DNA of 48,112 nucleotides from Bryobacterales bacterium. Lineage in GTDB: Bacteria; Acidobacteriota; Terriglobia; Bryobacterales; UBA6623. Under the pieces are notes generated by a model. That model worked only from the letters and a program-made list of their open reading frames with translations, made no database searches and was not told the origin of the DNA. This document shows, in pieces, positions 27,856 through 35,300 of the stretch. Both the position numbers and the translations under genes were made by a program. Positions within the stretch are counted from its first letter, which is position 1, and each line of letters starts with the position of its first letter. The stretch covers positions 1 to 48,112 of the forward strand of contig JAJDTX010000146.1 in assembly GCA_022826925.1 (NCBI GenBank). Reading direction: 5' to 3'.

Positions 27856-29420
27856 TCCGACGCGGGTTCCTGAGCGCCGGCGGGCGGAGGCTCCCACGGC
27901 AGCTGTCCGTCGCAACGATCGCGGTAGTAGGGCGCGATGTCAGCCACCTCGCCCGCCCGCGCTGCCGGAAGCCGCTGCAAGTCTGCGTCGTCGTAGATGT
28001 CTGCCCAGTACGCGTCGACCGGTCCCATCCGGTTCCACGGGTTGACGGCACGGTCGTCCGCGGGCGCGGAGAACGCCGCGTACAGGCTCTGGCGGCTGAG
28101 CGGCTTGCGCAAGCCCTGGTAGTACCACGGCTGCAGCAGGAGCTCTCCGCGCCGCGGCTCCGAGCCGGTGCCGATCTTTGGCCGCAGCGTCACAACCAGC
28201 ATCTCGTTCAGCGACGTGCCGGTCGAGAATCCGCCGTAGGATCCGTCGGCCCGGTACAGGCTCTGGTTGCCGCGCATCACCGAAGACGTGAAGCGATTTG
28301 CCCCGAGCAGTGCGTGGGCCGTGCCGTCTTGGGTCGGGTACCCCCACGCCTCTCGGCCGAATTCGCTGCCTGCCAGGGAGCTTTTCAAGTGAGAGATCGC
28401 GTACCAGGCCCGCTGCCCGTCGATGCCACAACGGGCGAGCAGCCAAGCCTCGTCGAGGGCGGGGTCGCTCAGGCCGCGGATTGTCATCACCCTTACCAAG
28501 GCATTGGGGTCTGCAATGCACGGCGCTGGGATCAGGCGCTCGACAGCGTGCGGATTCGCCACGCAGTCCACGGACACGATGAGCAACCCGGCCAGCCGGA
28601 CGCGGCTTTGGCTGCGGTATGCCTCCAAGTCGGCCTCGCCGGGAAATTGCGTGTGGATCTCCGGCAGGCCGAGCGTGCCGCTGGAGTAGTTGCGTAACGC
28701 GAAGGGCTCGAAGTCCGATGCGGCGACATGCCGCACGAACTCCCGCCCTCGTTCCGAGCGGCTTGGCACGACGTGCGAGGAGATCGGCCCGGATGCCCCG
28801 AGCCTGGCCAGCCAGCCGCCGAGCTTGCCGGAGGTCTCGGCCGGACTGGCTTGCGTTGCGGCTGCCGCGCTCGCCGCGGGCAAGCGCCAAAGCTCGACAG
28901 GCCGGTCGCCAAGCGGACCGTCCGCCCAACCGGGGGACAGCTGGTGCCGGTACGACAGCCAAGGGAGATCCTCCGCGGACGAATCCGGTTCGGCGGCCGC
29001 GGGCACGATTCTGGCCGAAAACTCGTCCTGTCCAGAGACGGCGAGAGTCCAGGCGTCCTGCGCCCTGCGGACCACCCCTCGCAAGGCCGGCACGTGGAGC
29101 GCTTCGCGCATGCGCCAATACGCCTGTGGATCCTCCGTCCAGATCGCTAGCGGCAGCAGGTGCGGCTCGCCGTCCAGCAGGACCTGCAGGCCCAGACTGC
29201 ATCGGGCGGCGGCGCCGCTGCCTTGGAACTCGATTTCGAGCCTCGCTTCCGGCCCGAGCTCCAGCGGCGGCGGCAGCTTGGGAGGGGACGCAACCTCGTA
29301 TGTGAGTCGAAGGCCCCGGGCCGAGGTCTCGGCTCGCGCGATGCTGCGGGCGGCAAAGGGAAGCGCCGCGGATGCTGCGAGAAAGCGCCGTCGGCCGATC
29401 ACGAGACCATTGTGCAGCAT
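27852..29420 (-). CDS. Tat-exported protein with acetoacetate-decarboxylase-like features
   Basis: The 522-residue protein has a Tat signal (GRRRFLAASAALPFAARSIA). Around residues 60-200 a segment LLPLAIWTEDPQAYWRMRE is laid out like the second half of an acetoacetate-decarboxylase (ADC) fold, and around residues 290-420 LAGSEFGREAWGYPTQDG closely resembles the ADC signature GRExWGFPKK, with Thr-Gln in place of the lysine pair. I read it as one or two ADC-like barrels, probably without the Schiff-base lysine. No further domain is recognised. The start is uncertain: ATG 29420 and an in-frame GTG (V6 of this product, at 29405) are possible. It converges with gltA (4-base overlap). The function is unknown and the family call is tentative. 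Confidence 0.5.
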   Translation of the reverse strand: MLHNGLVIGRRRFLAASAALPFAARSIARAETSARGLRLTYEVASPPKLPPPLELGPEARLEIEFQGSGAAARCSLGLQVLLDGEPHLLPLAIWTEDPQAYWRMREALHVPALRGVVRRAQDAWTLAVSGQDEFSARIVPAAAEPDSSAEDLPWLSYRHQLSPGWADGPLGDRPVELWRLPAASAAAATQASPAETSGKLGGWLARLGASGPISSHVVPSRSERGREFVRHVAASDFEPFALRNYSSGTLGLPEIHTQFPGEADLEAYRSQSRVRLAGLLIVSVDCVANPHAVERLIPAPCIADPNALVRVMTIRGLSDPALDEAWLLARCGIDGQRAWYAISHLKSSLAGSEFGREAWGYPTQDGTAHALLGANRFTSSVMRGNQSLYRADGSYGGFSTGTSLNEMLVVTLRPKIGTGSEPRRGELLLQPWYYQGLRKPLSRQSLYAAFSAPADDRAVNPWNRMGPVDAYWADIYDDADLQRLPAARAGEVADIAPYYRDRCDGQLPWEPPPAGAQEPASD

Positions 29421-29613
29421 CCACGGGTTGGACGGTGCGACGGCCAACTTCCCCGGCCTGCGGGCCGCGCCAGCGATCCGCGGCGCCCAGGAACGGACGG
29501 ACATCGCCGCGCGCCTCAGCCGGGCAAGGAGAACCGAGGGATCGTGTATTCTGGAGGCACGGGGGAACGGCCCGCCCGCGACCACGCTGCGGCGACTGCG
29601 GGGCCACGCCGAT

Positions 29614-29690
29614 GCCGACGTAGCTCAGCCGGTTAGAGCGCCTGATTGTGGATCAGGAGGTCGATGGTTCGAATCCATCCGTCGGTACCA
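29614..29690 (+). tRNA. tRNA-His (GTG), non-canonical acceptor end
   Basis: The 77-base gene folds into a full cloverleaf: acceptor GCCGACG with CGTCGGT, D arm GCTC/GAGC, anticodon stem CCTGA/TCAGG with loop TTGTGGA (anticodon GTG at 29648-29650), T arm GATGG/CCATC with loop TTCGAAT, and an encoded CCA. The acceptor end is unusual for histidine: the first pair is G1-U72, the discriminator is A73, and the base before G1 is T, not the G-1 that pairs with C73 in standard bacterial tRNA-His. This G1-U72/A73 pattern is known from alphaproteobacteria such as Caulobacter. Confidence 0.95.
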
Positions 29691-29750
29691 CCCCTTGCAA
29701 GGTCGGGTGCCCTCGGGCGGAATGGAATGCGCCGCAGCGCGCGTCCGCCG

Positions 29751-30575
29751 TCATCGGCTTTCGGCACCCGTGCGAGACTGCTCGTACTCTTGCAAGGTCT
29801 TCTCGTCCGGAGGGTAGACGCCATAGATCGAGCGCCCTTCCAGCAGCAGCTTGCGCTGGAAGCTCTCCAGGTCTTGCTTGGATAGCGCAGCGTTCAAGAC
29901 TTCCTCCGCCAGCGCCGCCGGAATGACCAAGACCCCGTGCCGCTCGCCGAGCAGCAGATCTCCCGGGCGGACCGTGACGTTGCCAATGCGTACTGGCACT
30001 TGGTAGTCCACGCTCATCAGGTTGGGTCGCACGGACGAAGCTTGGCCGCGCCTCTGGTACACCTGCAGCGGCATGCCCGCGATCTCGGGCACGTCCCGCA
30101 ATGCCCCGTCCACGATCAGCCCCGTGCCGCCGCGGGCGAGGAATCGCACGGTGGTGATCTCGCCCGAAACCGCCGAGCGGGTGTCGCCGCCGGCGTCGAA
30201 CACCAGCACGTCTCCCGCCTGCGCTTCCTCGGCGGAAACGTAGTTGAGCTGCTTGCGCTTGGCGTAGATCTCCTCTCTCAGGTCGGGGCGCGTCGGCAAG
30301 TACCGCATCGTGCGCGCCCTTCCGACAAGCCGACGGTCGGGGTGCAAGGCGTCCAGTTCATGGATGAAGCAATGCTCGTAGTCCCTGCTTTCCAGCTGGG
30401 ACCAGACGGATTCCAGCGGCGCCCGCGCCAGCTTGTCGAACAGAACGCGGTCAGCTGCTGTGAGCCGTTCCAGCACATAGGGGCTGATCTTGCGATCGAT
30501 GGATTCGATCTCCAGGCCGGACTGAGCCGACAAGCCGGCACAGGCGATAAGGGCGATGGATAGTCGGCACGTCAT
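29751..30575 (-). CDS. RraA-family protein, secreted form
   Basis: The 274-residue protein contains an RraA/class II aldolase-like core: AQAGDVLVFDAGGDTRSAV, then the signature GGTGLIVDGALRDVPEI (Arg-Asp pair for metal and substrate) and LGERHGVLVIPAAL near the end. RraA-fold proteins are either RNase E inhibitors or 4-hydroxy-4-methyl-2-oxoglutarate/4-carboxy-4-hydroxy-2-oxoadipate aldolases. Here about 80 extra N-terminal residues include a signal peptide (LSIALIACAGLSAQS), which excludes a role on cytoplasmic RNase E and favours a periplasmic lyase or carbohydrate-related enzyme. ATG 30575 has GGAG 8-9 bases upstream. The gene stands between tRNA-His and an OPT transporter gene. Confidence 0.82.
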   Translation of the reverse strand: MTCRLSIALIACAGLSAQSGLEIESIDRKISPYVLERLTAADRVLFDKLARAPLESVWSQLESRDYEHCFIHELDALHPDRRLVGRARTMRYLPTRPDLREEIYAKRKQLNYVSAEEAQAGDVLVFDAGGDTRSAVSGEITTVRFLARGGTGLIVDGALRDVPEIAGMPLQVYQRRGQASSVRPNLMSVDYQVPVRIGNVTVRPGDLLLGERHGVLVIPAALAEEVLNAALSKQDLESFQRKLLLEGRSIYGVYPPDEKTLQEYEQSRTGAESR

Positions 30576-30707
30576 AGAGGAATCTCCAGTCTCAGTCGCT
30601 CGCCCGCAGTGTAGCGCGGGCATCGGCCGCGTGGACGACCTAACTTTGAGAGCGGCGTTTCGGTTCGCGGCGCCCGCGCTCCGCACGCAGGCGGGATCCC
30701 GCCAGCC

Positions 30708-32498
30708 TTACAGTGTCGGCACTTCCAGCAGGGTCATCGCGGCCTTGAAGATGCCGAACAGTCCCTCGCCCGCCACCAGGCCCGATGCGACCGCGAAGCT
30801 GAGCTTCTTGGCTTGGCTCGGGTTGACGCGTTGCCAGATCACCAGGACGACCGAGCCGAAGAAGATCACCAGCGAGAAGAACGCTTGCACGATGAAGGCG
30901 ATGCCGACCGCTAGCCCGCTGGGCAGGTACGGTGCCAGCTTCGGCACCTTCCGCAGGCAGGCCAGCAACACGCCGAAAATGGCGGCGATCGTCACCGCTG
31001 GCACGGCGTGGGGCGGCAGGGCGTCAAGGCCTTGAGTCAGGAGCTCGGCCATTGCCTTCCAAGCGAAGGCCGCGGGAGCGGGGAGTTGATCCCCTCCGAG
31101 AGGGTAGGCGCTGGTGACCAGCAGGTAGGCCGGAATGCAGAACAACACGCCCGCCGCCAAGCCCCATAGCTGAGCGACAAACTGGCGTCGCGGCGACGCG
31201 CCCAGCAGCTTGCCAGTCTTGAGGTCTTGCATCATGTCTGCGGCTTGCGACGCGCCCGCTCCTGTGATGGCCGCCGCCATCAAGTTGGTAGACGTGCTGC
31301 CCGGAGCGATCCCGCCGTAGACCAGTTGGGTGACCTTGCCCATGCCGCCAACCGGGTTGATGTCTGTCTCGCCGGTGGAGCGAACCGCCACCGCTGCCAA
31401 GGCGAACGACAGAACCAGGGCCACCACCGTGAGGTACGGTGGAATCTCGAACAAGTACCAAGCGGCGATGACGGTACCGACCGCCGCGACCGCTAGGCCA
31501 TTGCGCCACCACACCGTCGGAATCCGGTCCTCCCCGACCTCGCTCGATCCGATCAAGGGCCCGCTCCGGAACGTTCGCAGGAAGGTGCGCCAGCTCAGCG
31601 CCAGAGACATCAGGGCCTCTGAGACCATGATGGCCACGCCGGGCCACAGCAGCCAGCCTCTCGGGCCGTCCGTGTAGCTCATCACGTCGCCCGGCGCCCA
31701 GCCGTTGGCTTGGGCCCAAGGCCCCAGAATCCCCCAAGCCACGATCGCGCCCAAGGCCAGGCTGGCGCCGACCCGAGGTCCGATCAGGATGCCTGCCCCG
31801 AACAGCATGGGGCCTAGGTAGAACCGAAATCCCCATGCTGCTGCGACCGCCAGGGCGCCGATCCCGAAAAGATCCGCTGGCGGCATTTCCAGGGCCGGCA
31901 CGAAGTAGGTCGCAAGCGTGAAGCCGCCGGCTGCGGCGCCCGCCCAAAGCAGCGCCCGAGCCTTGTCGACCGCTTCTTGGGCCTTGGCAAACATCGCCAG
32001 GATTGTCTCCGCCGTCGCGGTTCCGGTGGGGAAGCGCAGCTTGTCGACATCGATCATCTGCCGGCGCAGGGGAACGGCGAAGAACACTCCCAGATAGGCG
32101 ATTGACAGGCCCCACAGGAACAGGCCGGTCATGGGGATGTCGTATCCCAGCATGCCCATCGCGGGGATGGGCGCTAGCAGCCCAGCGGCCGACGCCATCG
32201 TGCCCGCGGCAGAACCCGATGTCTGCGTGATGTTGCACTCCAGCACGGACAGGGACCGCCCCATGACCATGAACAGCGCGAACCCGAGAATCGCGGCGAT
32301 GAGCGACCCTCCGAACGACCAGCCGATCTTCAAGCCCATGTAGATGTTCATGCACGAGATGAAGCCTCCCAGAAGGCAGCCCGCGACGATGGCGCGCGCA
32401 GTCATCTGCCGCTCGCCGGGCTGGGGTGTGTAGACTTGCTCGCCGGAGGTCAGGGGCGCCTCTTCGACAGCCTCTTTGACGGTCGGATGCTCGGTCAT
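30708..32498 (-). CDS. OPT-family oligopeptide transporter
   Basis: The 596-residue membrane protein has at least 14 hydrophobic segments by eye. Family blocks: an N-terminal GGFISCMNIYMGLKIGWSFG, the cytoplasmic segment DKLRFPTGTATAETI, and the late signature TDINPVGGMGKVTQLVYGG followed by GAGASQAADMMQDLKTGKLLG. Members of the oligopeptide transporter superfamily import peptides, or metal chelates in plants and fungi; bacterial substrates are mostly unknown. I chose ATG 32498 (MTEHPTVKEA); two further in-frame ATGs upstream add up to 17 residues. It is on the same strand as the RraA gene, 132 bases upstream of it. Confidence 0.92.
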   Translation of the reverse strand: MTEHPTVKEAVEEAPLTSGEQVYTPQPGERQMTARAIVAGCLLGGFISCMNIYMGLKIGWSFGGSLIAAILGFALFMVMGRSLSVLECNITQTSGSAAGTMASAAGLLAPIPAMGMLGYDIPMTGLFLWGLSIAYLGVFFAVPLRRQMIDVDKLRFPTGTATAETILAMFAKAQEAVDKARALLWAGAAAGGFTLATYFVPALEMPPADLFGIGALAVAAAWGFRFYLGPMLFGAGILIGPRVGASLALGAIVAWGILGPWAQANGWAPGDVMSYTDGPRGWLLWPGVAIMVSEALMSLALSWRTFLRTFRSGPLIGSSEVGEDRIPTVWWRNGLAVAAVGTVIAAWYLFEIPPYLTVVALVLSFALAAVAVRSTGETDINPVGGMGKVTQLVYGGIAPGSTSTNLMAAAITGAGASQAADMMQDLKTGKLLGASPRRQFVAQLWGLAAGVLFCIPAYLLVTSAYPLGGDQLPAPAAFAWKAMAELLTQGLDALPPHAVPAVTIAAIFGVLLACLRKVPKLAPYLPSGLAVGIAFIVQAFFSLVIFFGSVVLVIWQRVNPSQAKKLSFAVASGLVAGEGLFGIFKAAMTLLEVPTL

Positions 32499-32713
32499 CT
32501 CGATCAACGATACTACTTTCCGGCCCGTGCTCATCCCGCAGGGTCGCATCCACGGCGCGCGGAGCCAGCGCTTGATCGGCCTTCAGGAACAGCCCGACGG
32601 CAGGCTGCGGGCCGAAGGCCCGTCGTCGTTGCCGCGGGTGCCTGCCGCGCCTCGATTAGAGCCAGCGGCGGAGGCCGCAAGATCGCCAAGCCCTCTGATA
32701 ACATCAAGGGAAC

Positions 32714-33502
32714 GTGTCGAACGCACAGGCCTTGTCTCCAGCCGAGCTTAACGACGCACGGGGGGTTCCCACCAACGAGTTCGTCGCCAGCTGCCACGAT
32801 GTCTTGATACCGATCAACGAACAGGTTTCGTACTTTTCCGTAGAGCCGCTGGACGAAAAGGAGCGCCAGCGCCTGGTCTTCGACCCGATCAGCGCGCTAC
32901 CGCCGAAGGTCTTGAGCTTGGTTCCCAACATGCGCTTGGTGCTGGTGCCATTCCTGGCTACCGAAGCAAGCCCGGAGAAGGATGGCGGCACTGTTCGGAT
33001 TAGCTTTGCCGAACCGCCCGCCGACAAGCGCTGGTTTTCCGACTACCAAAGGACCGAGACGGAGCACTACATCTTCGTGGCCATTCGCAGCGACGATTAC
33101 TTCGACTCCCATGTCCTGTTCTATCAAGCACTTGCCTCGCGCATCATGGAGCATGCTGACGGCCAGCTTGCCGAGATGTTCAACCTGTTGCTGGACACGG
33201 AGCTGAAGAAGAACGCGCACGGCGAGGTCAACGAGTTTGCGTGGCTCTGCAAGAAGGATCTGCTCGCACTGGCGGCGGACGCGGAAGAGAGGCAGCGCTG
33301 CCTGGAAGCTTACCGCGCGGCCGCACTTGCCGACACGCTGGCGCTGTACCTGCACGGCCTGTGCTGCGACATCGACCTTGACAATGGCCCGAAACAGCTC
33401 GCCAGCCGGTACATTCGGCTGAGGCTCCGCCTGCTGAAGGACCTTCTGCCGCCTCCCAAGGGCGTGGCCCTGTTCCCGGAAGAATTGGCGACAACCGGCT
33501 AA
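32714..33502 (+). CDS. Conserved-looking cytoplasmic protein, unknown
   Basis: The 262-residue product starts at GTG 32714, with AAGGGAAC immediately upstream as the ribosome binding site. It has no signal peptide or membrane span. The N-terminal half is beta-rich (INEQVSYFSVEPLDEKERQRL, MRLVLVPFL, EHYIFVAIRSDDYFDS) and the C-terminal half helical, with a Cys-rich patch LHGLCCDIDLDNGP and a final helix RYIRLRLRLLKDLLPPP. I do not recognise the family. The next gene starts at the base after its TAA, so the two are surely one operon. Confidence 0.65.
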   Translation: MSNAQALSPAELNDARGVPTNEFVASCHDVLIPINEQVSYFSVEPLDEKERQRLVFDPISALPPKVLSLVPNMRLVLVPFLATEASPEKDGGTVRISFAEPPADKRWFSDYQRTETEHYIFVAIRSDDYFDSHVLFYQALASRIMEHADGQLAEMFNLLLDTELKKNAHGEVNEFAWLCKKDLLALAADAEERQRCLEAYRAAALADTLALYLHGLCCDIDLDNGPKQLASRYIRLRLRLLKDLLPPPKGVALFPEELATTG

Positions 33503-34531
33503 GTGCCTGTCAGCGCGGCAGACCCCGACAGATTGGACGCCGATCTGTCCCTTCCGAGCGACGCCGACACGGCGCTGATGCGCCGTCTCGACGGCGACAT
33601 TCTGGTGCTCGGAGTCGGCGGCAAGATGGGCCCGACGCTGGCGCGCCTGGCGCGAAGGGCCTCCGACAGCGCCGCAAGGGCCAGGCGCGTCATAGGCGTG
33701 GCTCGCTTCAGCGACCCCCGCGTGCAGCCGCGCCTTGAGGACTGGGGTGTCGAGACCATCCGAGCCGACCTGCTGTCGCGACGGGACGTCGCGGCATTGC
33801 CGCGCGCGCCCAACGTGATCTTCATGGCAGGCCACAAGTTCGGCACTGCCGGCGACCCCGGACGGACTTGGGCGGCCAATGCATACCTGCCGGCCCTGGT
33901 GGCCGAGACGTTTCCCGGAGCGCGGACCGTAGTCTTCTCCAGCGGAAACGTCTATCCCTTCACCGCCGCTCCCGGGCCGGGCCCGTCCGAGCGCCAGCCG
34001 ACAGCGCCGGTCGGAGAATACGCCCAGTCGGTGCTGGGCCGCGAGCGCTTGTTCGAGTACTTCAGCGAACGGTACGGCACGCCCGCCGCGATCCTGCGCC
34101 TCAACTATGCCGTCGAGCCGCGCTACGGCGTGCTGCGAGACATAGCGGATCGGGTGCGGAACCGAAGCCCGATCGATCTGGCGATGGGCTACGTCAACGT
34201 TATCTGGCAGCGGGACGCCAATTCGATCGCGCTGCGCCTCCTAGAGCACTGCTCGGTGCCGCCGCTGACCTTGAACGTGACCGGGACGGAGGCGCTGGGC
34301 GTGCGCGCGATTGCCGAGCGCTTTGGCCGGGCCTTCGGCGTGGAGCCGGTCTTTTCTGGAAGCGAGGAACCTACAGCCTTGCTCAGCGACTCTCGCCAGT
34401 GCGCGGCGCTGGTCGGCCCGCCGCCGACTGGCTTGGACGAGATGGTCGATCGCATCGCCGAATGGATGCTCGCGGGCGGCTCCGGCTTGGGCAAGCCTAC
34501 GCACTTCGAGGAGCGGGGCGGCTCTTTCTGA
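33503..34531 (+). CDS. NAD-dependent epimerase/dehydratase-family protein
   Basis: The 342-residue protein has an SDR-type Rossmann motif ILVLGVGGKMGPTLARLA around residue 33-50, VIFMAGHKFGT, the serine strand VVFSSGNVYPF and a candidate Y173 in GEYAQSVLGRERL. Where the YxxxK lysine should be (residue 177) there is Val, so the classical catalytic lysine is missing and the enzyme may be altered or inactive. The C-terminus has the substrate-binding type segment GYVNVIWQRDANSIALRLLEH. The GTG start follows the preceding stop without a gap. The product of the upstream gene is probably its partner. Confidence 0.75.
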   Translation: MPVSAADPDRLDADLSLPSDADTALMRRLDGDILVLGVGGKMGPTLARLARRASDSAARARRVIGVARFSDPRVQPRLEDWGVETIRADLLSRRDVAALPRAPNVIFMAGHKFGTAGDPGRTWAANAYLPALVAETFPGARTVVFSSGNVYPFTAAPGPGPSERQPTAPVGEYAQSVLGRERLFEYFSERYGTPAAILRLNYAVEPRYGVLRDIADRVRNRSPIDLAMGYVNVIWQRDANSIALRLLEHCSVPPLTLNVTGTEALGVRAIAERFGRAFGVEPVFSGSEEPTALLSDSRQCAALVGPPPTGLDEMVDRIAEWMLAGGSGLGKPTHFEERGGSF

Positions 34532-34620
34532 TCGTTCTGGGAAGCGCGTTCGTGGCTAGCCGGGCCAGGCCTGCGCAAGACTGCGCTTGTGAGCGTACGG
34601 GTTGCGGAGATCCCGCCCGC

Positions 34621-35163
34621 CTATTGCCCGGCCGGCGGCTGGGAGACGATTTCCTCCCGGCAGCGCTGGGCCTCTCGGTGCGCCACGCTCATCGAGCTCT
34701 CTAGGTGCTCGGCCAGCTGGCGCAGGTATTGCTTGACGGTCGCGATGCCGTCCGCATTGCGGTTGCGGGCCGAATCCAGCAGCTCCGCCACGGCAGCGTT
34801 GTAGTACTGGCGAGCGCCGGCCGCTATCGAGCCCATGAGAGAATCTGTGCGATCCAGCCAGAGGAACGTGTCCATCGCATACGTGAGACGCTCGGGCTCG
34901 CGGCCCAATGCCTGCGCCGCCAGGCTGACTTGCTCCATTTCCTGCAGCAGGGCCTGATGCTGGTCGACGTAGGCGCCCGGCGCTCCGTCTTGGACCCATT
35001 CCTGCGGCCGTAGCTGTGCCACCACCTTTCTCGCGGTATCCATGTTCTGCACAACACCCTGGGACAGCTCTTCGACTTGCCAGCGGGGGATCATGCCCTC
35101 CTGCTGCGCGAGCGCCGCTCCTGCCAGAGCGATCACGAGGGAGGGAACGTGGAACAGCCGCAC
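34621..35163 (-). CDS. Secreted helical protein, unknown
   Basis: The 180-residue product begins (GTG 35163) with a signal peptide (FHVPSLVIALAGAALAQQ). The mature part is predicted to be almost all helix (VQNMDTARKVVAQLRPQEW, DQHQALLQEMEQVSLAAQALG, TVKQYLRQLAEHLESSMSVAHREAQRCREEI). The wording PQEWVQDGAPGAYVDQHQ suggests a small secreted four-helix type domain of a sort I have seen in Acidobacteria, without a function. An in-frame start 33 residues upstream exists but would bury the signal peptide. The gene is divergent from the large cytochrome/DUF1549 gene, with 137 bases between. Confidence 0.6.
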   Translation of the reverse strand: MRLFHVPSLVIALAGAALAQQEGMIPRWQVEELSQGVVQNMDTARKVVAQLRPQEWVQDGAPGAYVDQHQALLQEMEQVSLAAQALGREPERLTYAMDTFLWLDRTDSLMGSIAAGARQYYNAAVAELLDSARNRNADGIATVKQYLRQLAEHLESSMSVAHREAQRCREEIVSQPPAGQ

Positions 35164-35300
35164 TGAACCACTATAGAGCCTCAGTGGACTGCTCTCACTG
35201 GCGGAAGCCGCCTTCGGCTCGTGCGCGCGACCGACTTCCGCCGCACGCGCGAGCCAGTCCAAAGCTGCCGCATCACGGGCGGGTCGGCTGGCGAGGACGT

